Source of the DNA: Antedon mediterranea
Lineage: Eukaryota; Echinodermata; Crinoidea; Comatulida; Antedonidae
Direction: 5' to 3'
Length of the DNA stretch: 64,000 nt
Assembly: GCF_964355755.1 (NCBI RefSeq)
Contig: NC_092680.1
Location: 8,349,001-8,413,000 of the forward strand
Every line of letters starts with the position of its first letter. Within the stretch, counting starts at the first letter, position 1. The notes beneath the pieces were generated by a model, which saw nothing but the letters and a program-made list of their open reading frames with translations, was not told the DNA's origin and did not search any database. The translations under genes were made by a program, and so were the position numbers. Shown in pieces: positions 35,878 to 47,559 of the stretch.

Positions 35878-37174
35878 AAAAAATTAATATCTATTTGGAT
35901 TTTTAATCCTTATTTTTGCTACTTTTATTATTAATAGGACTTAATTTCTATAAAAATCTTCTTTATCGAAATTAGATGACAAATCTTTCTCATTTGCTTT
36001 TAGAAAGTAGATATAAATTCAGATTTATTTCAATTGTAAGACAGTAATCCTTATTATATAGCTACTTTATAATAGTAATTTCCATACAAATCTTTTTAAA
36101 AAGGATTTAAAACATTATTTTTTAATTCCACTATCTAAATTAATTTTTTGTTTGTTTTCCAGTTCAGAGCGTTTGTCATCTTTTTTGCCGGAAATCTTAG
36201 ATCGTTATTTTGTAGAAGTGTGCATTAATACTTAAGTATTGTGTATTCTGTTAATGTTTACAGTAAGTAGTTTGTATGTTTACAAAAATATAAAATATTA
36301 ATATTGCTTGTAGTACTTTGCTTTCTTGTAATGTAGAATATTGTAAATTCGCAGGTAGGGTTGTTTTTTAACTGTACATGGGTTTCATTAACAAACCAGT
36401 AAATCAAGCTGACTGCAAAAATTAATTTTCGTTGAACTGCAATTGACCAAGCTTACAATTTGACGTGAAAAATTGTAGTTATTTACACAAAATCTTACTG
36501 TTGGATTAATTGTCGATGGAATTTTCATAATGCTGTCTGTATCAAGTCCCATTTGATGTACGCCAGATTATCCTGTGACATTTGAAAACTCCCTCATTGA
36601 TTGCGATGTAAGCCTTCACTTTAGAATCTTGAGGAGTTTGCGTGAAATCGTTGTCATCGTTTGACAAGTTCCTAACAACTTTTAAAACAGATGAGCAGAA
36701 ACTGCCCTAATAATTTACCTGCAGTAATCGTCCAATGGTTGTTTTGCAATGGACGCTAACACATGCTGGATTAAATTGAATTTTTCTTTAAATTTTTAAT
36801 GATTTATGGGTAATATTTCCCTGCCTAGTGTTAGGCGAAGACTTGGTGTTAAATAGTAATATATCATCGTTTATTCACCTTTTATAACTTAAACACTTTA
36901 AGCAGAATTATCGGTTTTCTTATATTTTGGCTTTAGAAAAGAAAATATCATAGCAAAAAATTAATAAAATGTGCATTCATTATTTAAACAAACACAGTGT
37001 GTATCCTTGAATAGAAAATAAATCAAATTTTAATCCTAATATTAAAAAGTAAAATATGATAGCAGGCTCTTACACTGACGCCCACACTACTTAAAAATGG
37101 TTTATTTAATACTTTGAGGAATAAATATCTGTATAATTTTAGACTGTGATATTTATCATTTTTAATTTCTACAG
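35878..37174. other. Upstream region of PPCDC
   Basis: Holds the presumed promoter and any 5' non-coding exon of the PPCDC gene. A possible non-coding exon lies between an acceptor (TTTTGTTTGTTTTCCAG, ending 36162) and a GTAAGT donor at 36263; this is only a guess from splice signals. Confidence 0.3.
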
Positions 37175-37180
37175 ATTTAG

Positions 37181-37315
37181 ATGGATGAAGAGAATGTTCC
37201 ATCAAGTGAAACTGTCAAGAAGCCAGTGCAGCAACGTGTTCTGGTTGGTTGTACAGGAAGTGTGGCTGCCATAAAAATACCTCAAATAATCACTGAATTG
37301 TGCAAGCTTAACCAG
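37181..37315 (+). CDS. PPCDC: PPCDC coding exon 1
   Basis: Residues 1-45: a polar N-terminal tail then the flavin-binding VLVGCTGSVAA strand-loop. It ends AACCAG before donor GTACTA. The exon probably begins at 37175, leaving six untranslated bases before the ATG. Confidence 0.93.
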
Positions 37316-40300
37316 GTACTACCTTGATTATTTCATTACTTTGTGGTCAACAATGCTGCATGGATTATACAGAACTTATTTCTTGTTAAATATCAACCAT
37401 TCATTTTCACAAAGTGTCCTGTAACTACACAGCTATTGAGTCTAAAAGTCATTCTGTACATGCTCATATATTTTTTTTTTTGCTCGGCAGCTACATTAAG
37501 TTATGTGGTACATCTTTGAAAACGAAAAGTCACTCTGAGACCAACACTGAAAGAAATAATAGCATATTCTCTGTTGATTTTTCATACTGTATTTAATAAA
37601 ATGGTGGCATTTTCCGAAAATGATAAAATGATACAAGTGCAAATGTAAACTGAATTTCAATCCCATCATGCAGTGTACAAGCCATTGGGCACAAATGATT
37701 TTTAGAACTTTGTATTTATTACAAGTGTATTTGTAAAGCAGCACTGTCTGCACTCACTTAGTATCCACCCCTGATTTAAATTTTATTAAATGCTTTCTTA
37801 GGTAGATGTCCAAGTTGTTTGTACAAATCATTCAACCCATTTCTTTAATCCTGATGAACTTGATGTACGGTTGTTTCGGGATGAAGATGAATGGACGGTA
37901 TGTTACAAAGGTTCAAATGACATTTAATTCAACGATCCATACAGGTGTATTAATGTTGCAAGCTTTATACATTCACAAATCAATCTTAATTTGTAAATTT
38001 AATTTTGTTATGTACTGTATGTTTAAATTTGATTAGTGTCACAGTACTTAACAATTCTTCATTATGTGTATTAAATCATCTTCACTACTAAAATATATCA
38101 TCATTACATATCACCCTTATATTTATTAGACCAATCACAGTATATTCAGCTTGTTCAAATTCACAATGTTTCACTACTCAGCTATTGTATTGTATTGTAA
38201 AGGTAAAGGTGAGTCGCGTGTTCTCTGAACGTAGGGGAATGAGCTGTTAGGAGCTCATTGTACTAAGCCTCGGCATTATGTGGTAGGGTGGCCAGTTCCT
38301 TTCCACGCCGCCTTTTTTCTCCCTAGTATTTTCAACCAGGTACTCATTTACAGCTGAGTGGACTGGGAGTTGTCGGGAATTGAACCCGGGTCTATCTGTA
38401 TGACAGTCAAGTGTCCTAACCACTCGGCTATCAACAACTCCAACAACAATTGTATTGTATTGAGTTGAAATGTCAATCTGCACGTTCTCAGGAACATATG
38501 AACACACATTGATTGTTAAACTCTAGACATGTTTTGTCTAAAATTCATCAATTATTGGAGATGTAGTGTGTTGTATAAAGTTGAACCAACATTTATAAAG
38601 TTGAAATGTCTCACTTCCAGTTGTCATATCATTTATTTTATGTTGATCAACAATAACATGGCAACAAAAACTAAATGTACAATGAGGCAAGAATACCTAA
38701 AATGAAATAACAGTCAAGAGGCTCTCCACATTGAATGTACACACAAAATAGTAACATTGTAAAATTATGCATTTAATTGTTGTTTTCATTTTAATGAAAA
38801 GTAAAATTCAGTTCTATTTTCAAAGGTGACAGTGTTGTGAAAATAATTGGCGTGTATGTCAAAATTATTAATACATTTTTTTTATGCGATTCAACAATTT
38901 GAACTTTCTGTTAAAGTCAGCAATTTTCATGCCATCAAAATGAATGTTTAGAAACATGAAAGATGTGAATGTAAATGTTACAGGTACACGCCACGTTTCT
39001 AACAAAATCAAACAAATCTGTCATTTAATCAATCTAATGTGACGTGTGATAGTGATAGTAGAAAAGTAACTTTTAAGTCTCATTTGTTATGCTCTTCAAA
39101 ATAAAGTAATTTCAAAATATATATTAAAAATATTTCATAGTAATAATACTGATTTACTCCTGTTCATACTTAAACTAAACATCTTCCCAATAATAAAAAT
39201 ATAAACTGTAAAAATAATAAAATGAATTGTCACATACAAATAGTACTGTACAAAAAGGAATAATCATTACCTTGTATACGTTTATGTTCCTATGGACATG
39301 ATGAAGTCATATCACTACCATATTGGGGTGTATCACTACCACATTTGGGCACATCACACTTTTTTTGTCAAACTAGTTTGATAGTAGACAGAGCTTAAAG
39401 ATATATTGTCCCCCAAAAACATGAAAAATGAAGATTAATTAAATCAGACTTTGAATAGGTTATTTTGTAGTTTTAATGAAGTTAATCACTTCTGTAGAAA
39501 AAAAAACAGATGAAAAATGTTGTTGACCTATAAAATAACATGATAAATGGTTAAATTCAACCAAAAATCCATTGGCTGGCAGCCAATTTGACAATTTTTT
39601 TATTTGAATTACAGTTTTTTCAGGTAATTAAATTTTGTTTAGATCCAAAGTGGATAACTATTATGTGACATTAAAATGACATTCAAAAAAAAAATGTAAA
39701 AATTATTTTTCAGGGGGACAATACAAATTGACAACCAAAACGAAAAAGGGACGAGTGAATAGTCAAAGAGGACTTTTAAACAGAGAATTTGAACGATTAA
39801 AGTACTCTAATTTAACAGGGCGCTGGTAGGATAGATAAGGCCTCTTAAAAGTAAACCTTACTAGAAAAGACAAATGAGATAAAACCATTTTAGCGGCATG
39901 CATCTCTTATCACTGAATTAGTTCAACCATGAATGACTACTTTGTTTTTAAATTTGTATATATTAAAGAGTTTCCTATTTTAAAAGTACATTTTGCAATT
40001 TAAAAAAAAAAATGATTTCAAATAAAGATTTTAAACATTACGTTACAAATTAGCTGATAACATTTTACATGTTCACTTAGTGTACATAAGGGACAATTTC
40101 ATGACTGTTTTGTGCTGTTGTGACAACAAAGTTTTATTGTATCATATTTCGAGACAAGATAATTTTATATTTTATATAAAATAAACAATATTTTCCCAAC
40201 CTAAGATTTAATTGAATAAATTTGGTAGTAAGTACAGTATAAGGTAGCTAAGTTTAATCTTCACTGTGGAAGTCTTGTTCCACACCAAGCAATTTTGGAT

Positions 40301-43300
40301 GATAAATAATCTTAAAACCCATACAGGTAGCTTTGTAGCTTGCAATTCCCCAGCCTCGAACACTCATTCATGTGTAGCGAATATCTACAGTTATGACAAT
40401 ATAATAATAACATGCTATCTATTGATACATGCAGCCTCAGGTCATTCAAACCTTGTCATTTTGCACATGATTTGTTTGAAATCTATGGTGACAAGTATGC
40501 CATTTCAAATACCTTACATTTAAAAACCAGGGCAAGCTTCTTAAACAAGTTTATATCCTTGAATACAATCAATTTTCTACAGTATTTTGGATAGTGCATA
40601 AGTGACTATTTTTACTGGACAATTCATCTTTATTAATAAAACACTTTGCACACATGAAATCTTATTATGCAGACAATGTTGCTTACGTTTCAGTCTCGTT
40701 TATTGTGGTAGCTTTTCTTCTATTTGCTGCTTCCATATTTATTTATTTTCAGCATTTCAACAGAGTAGTTTATATAGTTCCCCTCTTTAAAATATTGTAT
40801 ACAATTTTCAAATTCAATGAGTGTTCAATTTTTAATGACGCATCATAGAGGGATTTGTTTTAAAATGATATGTTACATTAAGGCATCAAAATTGTAATTT
40901 TGTAGTGCAATTTTTGACCTTTGGATATAATAGTAGATGAGTTATCACTAATATTATTTGCAATTTTTCTTTTTTAGACATGGTCAAAAATTTCTGACCC
41001 AGTTTTACATATTGAACTTAGGAAATGGGCTGACCTGATGGTGATAGCGCCTCTAGATGCCAACACATTAGCAAAGATTTCACAGGGTCTGTGTGATAAT
41101 TTACTGGTAGGTTTATAAATCCATTATCAGTTTATATTACTCCATTATAATTGACTGCTTTTATACTTTGTACTGTAGTTTTCATTATTATTATACATGT
41201 GTTATAAAACAAAGTGAACGCTTGATTGTTTGTCTAGACTATAAAAATCTAATTAAATAAATTAGTATTTTATACATAATGTATTCTTCTTCATCATTTA
41301 TGGTTTCATCATAGATATAAAATACAGATCTCATTAGATACATTTTACATTTTCAGGCTTCCTTCACAACGTGATGACCATTTTCTTTTATTTATTAAAC
41401 CCCTTAATTTCACAAACCCTTACTTTAAGTATAGATATTTAGATACAATTATTGTATTTATTCATGGTCAAACAGAGTATAATACAGTACAATAAATGGT
41501 TTGAATTTATTATTAATATTATAACTAATAAATAACTACAGTATATTTGCATCACTGTGATGAGTTCGGGTTGTCCGCAGAAATGCAACATGCATATACA
41601 GTACGTTAAAATATATGAACGTTCGACAATTATTATGCCATCCTATGACATGAATTAAATATGTTTACAGTGCTGAATTGTACATATATCATTGCGGTAT
41701 TATAACAGTTTACAGAATACACTGTATATGTTATAGTGTAGCATAGATGAAACTTATATAACACTTAAATAAATTCCTGTCATTTGGTTGGACAATTGTG
41801 GGTCACATGGCGTGCAATAGTACGCACTATTAAACGATTGTTTAATAGTATTTTTTTTTCTTGTAGGAAAAAAAAAATCTGTTTGCGTTTTGAAAAATAT
41901 TTTTTTCACACTATTGCTTTTGAAATACAGCTATTTTGTACTTTTGTCGCAAATCTTATTGTTATGACTGGTTTCGCGATGGAAGTATGTTATTTTTGGA
42001 GAGACACATATGTACTAATTTAGATAAAAAAGCCATTTAAGTTAGATCTTTTTATAAATGTTTTATATGAATTCATATCTACAATTCAACAGCTTTTAGA
42101 TTTAGCTTTAATTATGCTGGTCACTTTTAATGACAGATTGAAATATACTGTAAAGATGAAATTAAGCAAGTCACGTTATTCTAATTTTTTTTAATGATGT
42201 AACGCATGTGAAAGAGAATTGATTGAGAAATTTAGGGCGAAATGGTGTAAGCATAAGCCCACTGCGCTCTATTAAATAAGATTAACTAGTACTAAAGCGA
42301 ATAAAAATCCTATTTTTAAAATTCAAGTGGCCATACGGTGACGTCAAAACATCCGGTAGATATAAATTTTACATGAATTGATATCTAAAACTCATCGGCT
42401 TCCATAATAAAATTTAAAAAGTGAGGGTCACCAGCCATCCTGAGGAGCTATAACTGATTAAAAATAGGTATATTTTTGCACAAATTTGCATTAAGTTACC
42501 TATTTTTTAACACGATTATTAAGTGCACATGCATTGTTATTTTTCAATCAAAGTTCATCAAAAAAAATGTAATCTAATACAGAAAGTATGAAAACCAAAA
42601 ATCAATTGTAAAAACCATTTTTCTACGCTTTGTACGAGCTGTGCGCAGAAGTGCGTGCGCAAATTGCAAATTAGAACATTTGGAAATGCTCATAATGGCC
42701 TGAAATGTATGCAAAATTGATTAGAAATTAATTTTGCAAATTTTGAAATTTTAAATAGTTTCTTTATATTATGTATACATACATACATTGAAAAATAATT
42801 TTTTTTTCAGAATATATGATCAACCATAAATGTCATAAAATCGGGCGTAACTGCGCGACTCTCGCGTCATATAACAATTTCCTGCACATCTACAGTTACA
42901 GGTCAATCTTCTGACAAAGTTATACGATGTTATGTTGACAGAAATTAGAGATACACATGACACAAAATTCGGGGAAAGAAAGAAGAATAAAAAATAAAGA
43001 TCCCGACAATATCAAGGGGTTATCTGCCAAGTTCGGATAACCAATAAATTGGATTTTTTTTCTTTCAAGAATACAAAGCGATAAAGATATGTTTACACAT
43101 AGCCAAGATTTGGTCATTTGGCATAGAAAACGCCAGGCTGTCACACTTACACACTATACTCATTTTTTATTTGACCTGACTGGAATCCTGTGTAATGTGA
43201 ATACAGCTTAAACTCTGTTATTCCTTATAATAGATTTTTACAATTTGATCTCTTCCTCTTTTTTTTTTAGACATGTATAGTGAGGGCATGGGATAAGAAT

Positions 43301-44515
43301 AAACCATTACTTTTCTGTCCAGCTATGAATACACACATGTGGGAACACCCTGTGACTAGTACCCAAGTTGAAATCCTAAAAACGTGGGGGTATACTGAAG
43401 TACCATGTGTTGAAAAACTTCTGGCGTGTGGAGATAAAGGTAAAATGATTTCTTTTATGGATTAAACAATATTCAAAGAAAATATTTTGTTTCAGAATGT
43501 TGTTTTGTTTCCAAATACTGTATCTGATATGAATATTATACAATAGTTTAGTCCTATAATTCTTGTAATGTATTATTATAATATATTGCGCCCTATCTAT
43601 AGAGTATAATATTTAGCACTGAAATATATGTATCTGACATTGAATATTTTATTGTTATTTTAATTTTTTTCCTTTTTGACATAAAATAATAACAGGTGAT
43701 GCAGTATATTTGCATCTAAGTTACATTTTTACAATCCTGTTTTAATATTTCAAATGAATTCAATTTGTCGGTTTTATTTTATTTTTTTGGAAATGCCATA
43801 TCTGATATTCGGCTTAGCAACTGACGTTAAGATACACACTGCTTCAGACTGTTTTCACAAGCATCAATTTCAAACATAATGCCAGTGGCATTTTATGTGT
43901 GTTTAACTGCCTGAATGTGTCACAGAAAATTTTAAAGTTGAAAATTATTATTTAGTTTAGCACAGTAGAACCCCTATTGAGAGGACACATTTGAGACCCA
44001 GCAAAGTGTCTCTTGATCGTAGCATAACTATATTATATTGCCTTTGTTAATTCCACAGGAAAGTGTCCTCTTTTCGGGGTGTTCCTTAGGAATGACTTAT
44101 AGTGTTAAAATATATAGTATTTTGCCTTTGTTTCACAGGAAAATATCCCCAAGCCTTTAGTGGGTGTTCTCTAGGAGGAGGTCTATTGTATTAGTAATTT
44201 TTTTTGAAACTCTATTAAAAAAAAAATAAGAAGAATACTTGTTAATTGTGGTATGAGCTAGTAAACTACAGTAGGAGCTGCCTTACAACCTAAGGGTTGT
44301 GTTATGTATAGAAATAACTGTTTGTTGCCACATATTATTTAAATCACTCTCTATTTAATCGATGATAAAGGAAGGAATGAAATTATAAATGACAGACAAA
44401 TGTTTAAATCTGTCATTAATTGTGTTCTTGGTTTATATTTTCAGGGTATGGTGGCATGGCAGAGGTGAATACTATCGTGCAAACCGCTCAACACATATTA
44501 ACTTCCTTGCGTTAA
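37181..44515 (+). CDS. PPCDC: Phosphopantothenoylcysteine decarboxylase, five coding exons
   Basis: Joining 37181-37315, 37802-37897, 40978-41106, 43271-43439 and 44445-44515 gives 199 residues plus stop, close to human PPCDC (204). The enzyme decarboxylates 4'-phospho-N-pantothenoylcysteine to 4'-phosphopantetheine in coenzyme A synthesis, using FMN, as a homotrimeric cytosolic flavoprotein. Visible motifs are VLVGCTGSVAA (residues 20-30, flavin site), DPVLHIELRKWADL with catalytic His88, APLDANTLAKI, PAMNTHMW (137-144) with Asn140 and Met143, and ACGD with Cys173. These correspond to His90, Asn142, Met145 and Cys175 of plant HAL3a at a constant offset of two. All introns are GT-AG; phases are 0, 0, 0, 1. 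The start is the first ATG after an acceptor (TTTCTACAG, ending 37174), which implies a 5' non-coding exon. No frameshift or lost key residue is seen. Neighbours are repeats only. Confidence 0.97.
37316..37801 (+). other. PPCDC: PPCDC intron 1
   Basis: 486-bp phase-0 intron, donor GTACTA, acceptor TTTCTTAG. No repeat recognised inside. Confidence 0.9.
37802..37897 (+). CDS. PPCDC: PPCDC coding exon 2
   Basis: Residues 46-77, including VQVVCTNHSTHFF and the acidic DEDEW segment that matches the DADEW stretch of animal PPCDC. The donor is GTATGT. Confidence 0.93.
38184..38462 (-). mobile_element. tRNA-derived SINE with perfect 14-bp target duplication
   Basis: On the minus strand an A-box-like AGCCGAGTGGTTA (38417-38429) and a B box GGGTTCAATTCCC (38375-38387) form a tRNA-like head. 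A body with GAGTACCTGGTTGAAAATAC and GGAACTGGCCACCC follows, then a (CTTTAC)n tail near 38200. The duplication ATTGTATTGTATTG flanks the body at 38184-38197 and 38449-38462. The head resembles a Leu/Ser-type tRNA but lacks a pairing acceptor stem, so it is not a tRNA gene. The 86-residue frame across it is an artefact. Confidence 0.88.
39294..39396. mobile_element. Truncated MITE, AAGCTCTG family, copy 3
   Basis: Right-hand part of the family only: GGACATGATGAAGTCATATC, CACATTTGGGCACATCACAC, TTTGATAGTAGACAGAGCTT. The other terminus is missing. It ends ten bases before the next MITE. Confidence 0.75.
39404..39723. mobile_element. 316-bp MITE, TTGTCCCCC family, copy 1
   Basis: Element 39406-39721 starts TTGTCCCCC and ends GGGGGACAA, with TA on both sides (39404-39405, 39722-39723). 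The interior holds the palindrome ATTGGCTGGCAGCCAAT near 39570. A second copy begins at 63908. Confidence 0.8.
40978..41106 (+). CDS. PPCDC: PPCDC coding exon 3
   Basis: Residues 78-120, carrying the catalytic histidine in DPVLHIELRKWADL and the APLDANTLAKI and CDNLL segments. Donor GTAGGT. Confidence 0.96.
41107..43270 (+). other. PPCDC: PPCDC intron 3
   Basis: 2,164-bp phase-0 intron, donor GTAGGT, acceptor CTTTTTTTTTTAG. A segment at about 42240-42900 differs in texture (GTGACGTCA at 42338, GTGCGCAGAAGTGCGTGCGC near 42640) and may be an old interspersed repeat; no termini were found. Confidence 0.88.
43271..43439 (+). CDS. PPCDC: PPCDC coding exon 4
   Basis: Residues 121-176 plus the first base of Gly177. 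It carries the substrate-recognition clamp PAMNTHMW and the active-site ACGD. The ORF that runs past 43439 reads into the intron. Donor GTAAAA. Confidence 0.96.
43440..44444 (+). other. PPCDC: PPCDC intron 4
   Basis: 1,005-bp phase-1 intron, donor GTAAAA, acceptor TTTATATTTTCAG. It contains a Tigger/pogo-like MITE remnant (43963-44188). Confidence 0.9.
43963..44190. mobile_element. 226-bp MITE remnant with CAGTAGAACC terminus (Tigger/pogo-like)
   Basis: The left end CAGTAGAACCCCTATTGAGA and the right end (on the minus strand CAATAGACCTCCTCCTAGAG) form imperfect inverted termini; TA follows the right end. The termini resemble those of pogo/Tigger-type elements. Internal GGAAAGTGTCC and GGAAAATATCC blocks are inverted relics. 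It is old and diverged. Confidence 0.5.
44445..44515 (+). CDS. PPCDC: PPCDC coding exon 5 and stop
   Basis: Completes Gly177, then YGGMAEVNTIVQTAQ and a short C-terminal helix to TAA at 44513-44515. The GMAEV match to the family end confirms the splice. Confidence 0.94.
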
Positions 44516-44835
44516 CACAGTTGTAAACGCCAAACAATGTATCAGTTTAATTTGTAAGAAAAAGTATTTCTTGAAAAGTAAGTTTGTTTATAGACATTTT
44601 ATTACACCTGTGGATCATTAAACCTAAATGGTTTATTCAGAGTAAACAAGCTCTTTCTAATCAAAAGTTATTGATGAGGGTGAAGAGGATTGCATTTTAG
44701 ATTCTTCAATTCTATGTAATAGTGGAGTCACACCTGTTGATGACAACAAGTTTGACTTTAGTTTCATGATTAAAATATATAACAAACATTTTGTGAGCTA
44801 CAGTCTTGCCTACTGCCATCAACAAAAATGTATGT

Positions 44836-44841
44836 AATAAA
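44836..44841 (+). terminator. Candidate PPCDC poly(A) signal
   Basis: AATAAA about 320 bp after the stop codon, followed by AT-rich sequence. It is the first canonical hexamer downstream that I found. Confidence 0.5.
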
Positions 44842-47559
44842 AATGCAATACTAGGTAAGTACAACATGGCCAAAAAATGTACAATATGTCGGTTATGAGG
44901 GCAGAAAATAAGTTAATATATAACTTATAAAAAAAGACAGACAAAAAGTTAGTTGTATCCTATTTTATTCAACTTTAACAGTACATTATCAGTGAGTTCA
45001 CAGGTTTTCCTAAAATTATCACTTTTTTTCCGTAGCATCACCAATTTTCCTTTTATCTGTTCCTTGCTTTATACATTTATAGTATATTTAGAGCAATTAT
45101 TCTTCCTACAAGCCATCACATCCAGTGCCTAAAGACGATCACCTGACAATTTATGATAATTATTTTATATCTGCATTTATGTATATCAAATATTCATGTC
45201 CTATATCATACCAAGATGACACAATTATGAGTATTACATAATTGTATTGTATTAGTTTATCAAATTAACTGGCACTGCTAAGGGATTTATTAAATATTTA
45301 CCATGGAAATCTCACTTTCCTCTATTTTATCATATAGTATTAATACAAAAAAGCTTCAGTCGTTATCCAATCCGATTTGAACACGCCATTGAAGTTCCAG
45401 TTGTGTACTGGATTGGCATAATATATAAACACATTAGGTCTATGTATACATCGTTTTGAAATTTATTGACTACAGTAGGAGCTTACTATGTACAGTACAG
45501 AAATATGTTATACCATGTTCAGCTGTGGGACTATACTATAATACTTTAGCCTACCTTACTGAACCCAGTAAAGATCAATAATATAGTGCCATCGAATCTA
45601 TGTTTAAATGTTTGTGTACAGTCTGTACTGTGATAGATATTACATTTATATGAGAATTTAATTATAGAAAATGCAAGGTTTTACCAGCAAAACAAAAAAG
45701 CCAGACATTATCTTTTGAGCCAAATGATAGCATTGATATTTTCTGATAAGAATAAAGCTCATGAGATGTTTTAAAAACACCACCATGGTAGGCTCTTATC
45801 TTGGAGGTGTTAGATTTGGACCTAGTAATTAGCTAATGTTACGCTACAATAGCATTTCTAATGAGAAAAGGGTGATCAGAAAAAGAATATTACTCAGTGC
45901 AAATTTATTGCCCTTTTTGTTTTCTCCAGAGAGAAATCTCCTTGTCAAATTACATTAGTTATGCTATAGACATTGTTTGAACTTTCATGAGAAGTAGCCA
46001 TAAGATAATAGTAATACTTCGTTTTCCTTGTGTTGTGTGATGTTTAGAAATCTGGAATTTTCGTTTGTGTTCATGCTCTCTGCTTTAGTGTTTTCTAGAT
46101 TCCCATTAGTTATAAACCACAGCTGAGAAGGCCATGTCTGTGCCTTACACAAGTTCACCGATTTGATTCTTCGTTTGCAATAGTAACTTTCCATTCTCTC
46201 TCTTTCTCGACACTAAAAATAATTACTTACTGGCTCTGGTTGAATTCATCGTATGGGTCGAGAACTCTTCCCATGTTAAAAAGTGATTCCATATTTAATT
46301 TTTGTTTATACATTTCAATATACCGTAGCCTGTTTCGTGAGGGATGTTAGGTGTTTGGCAGCCATATTTATTGTACCGTATCTCAAATATAATTAAGAAT
46401 TCACTTACATTTTATTCCCAAATCAATTTAAATTACAAAATTTAATCTTGAAGTATTAAGTTTTGAATGCTTGGATTTTTTTTTATCAGGTGTGTGTATT
46501 CACACAGGATGGTGCAGTTGTTTCTGTAATGATTGTAAGCGGGTTATGTAAGCATAATGTATTCAACCACTTACTGCGCAACGCAAGTGAGTTGATAAAT
46601 CACAAGTGACAGTTCGATCAAATTTGCAAAATCATTGTGCGTTTACGTCCTTGCGTTGCGGCAAAGTTGGAACCACACTTTAGTGTTCAGAAAATAACTT
46701 CATGGTGGTTAACTGGTATAAAAAAGTGCGATATCTAACCTTACCAACTGAACTCACAGTTAAGTAGATACCGTCCGTAAACTTAAGTAAGGAATACAGT
46801 CTACCAATCACAATCATTTAGAAAAAAAAAGACATAGCGAATATCATTAGTTTCGTCGATTTATATGTAATTCTAAATGAAAAATTGCATATTCTAAAGT
46901 TTAATACATTATCTTGGCTAGAATAGGAGATGGGAATATAGAGACTAAATATTCTAACAGTAAGCCTACTAAAGTAGAGGAGACGCTGCATTTCCAGCAT
47001 TAAGCCTACTGAATTTTTGATGATCATTACTAACCAATCATATTAAAACAACACGGTTTTCAATTAGCATTCTTCTTCATTTTAAGTTCTTGAGATTTTA
47101 GTAATTCATGTTATAAGTCTATGCCTACTGCATCTCGTGGGATAAGGACTTAGTGAGATGCTGTATAAATCAAACATAGTAATCATCGGACATTCAAGAT
47201 AAATTACGGTAACATCTCTCATTTCAAGTAATTTCTAACAAAAGTTTGCAATACTTTTTTGACGTTCGGACACGAGTAATGAAGACCACTGTTTGTTCAC
47301 ATTTTGTTTCTAACGTGTTTAAGCGTTAGTTGATAGAGTTCGAATCACCTTAAATAGAAGCTGCGAAACAAACTAGATTACCCACTTTACTCATACAGTA
47401 TTCCTAAGAACTAAATATGAATATGTATATATAAATTCAGTTTTAGTCTTTCATGCATGCATATTGTTTTACTATTTACCGTAATTTCTCGTTAGTATGT
47501 GCATATCATTTTATGATATTTTTGTGATATTACCTTTTAAGAGATAATTAGCAATTCCT
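44842..47559. other. Gene-free stretch between PPCDC and the satellite
   Basis: No exon was supported. A CpG-containing patch lies at about 46520-46680. Confidence 0.4.

Larger units (their letters stand above)
37898..40977 (+). other. PPCDC: PPCDC intron 2
   Basis: 3,080-bp phase-0 intron, donor GTATGT, acceptor CTTTTTTAG. It contains a SINE (38198-38448), a partial AAGCTCTG MITE (39294-39396) and a TTGTCCCCC MITE (39406-39721). The rest (about 38463-39290 and 39725-40970) is AT-rich with nothing recognised. Confidence 0.9.

Noticed and set aside
38375-38429. tRNA gene on the minus strand
   Set aside because: A and B boxes are present, but there is no pairing acceptor stem. The sequence continues into a SINE body with a tail and a target duplication.
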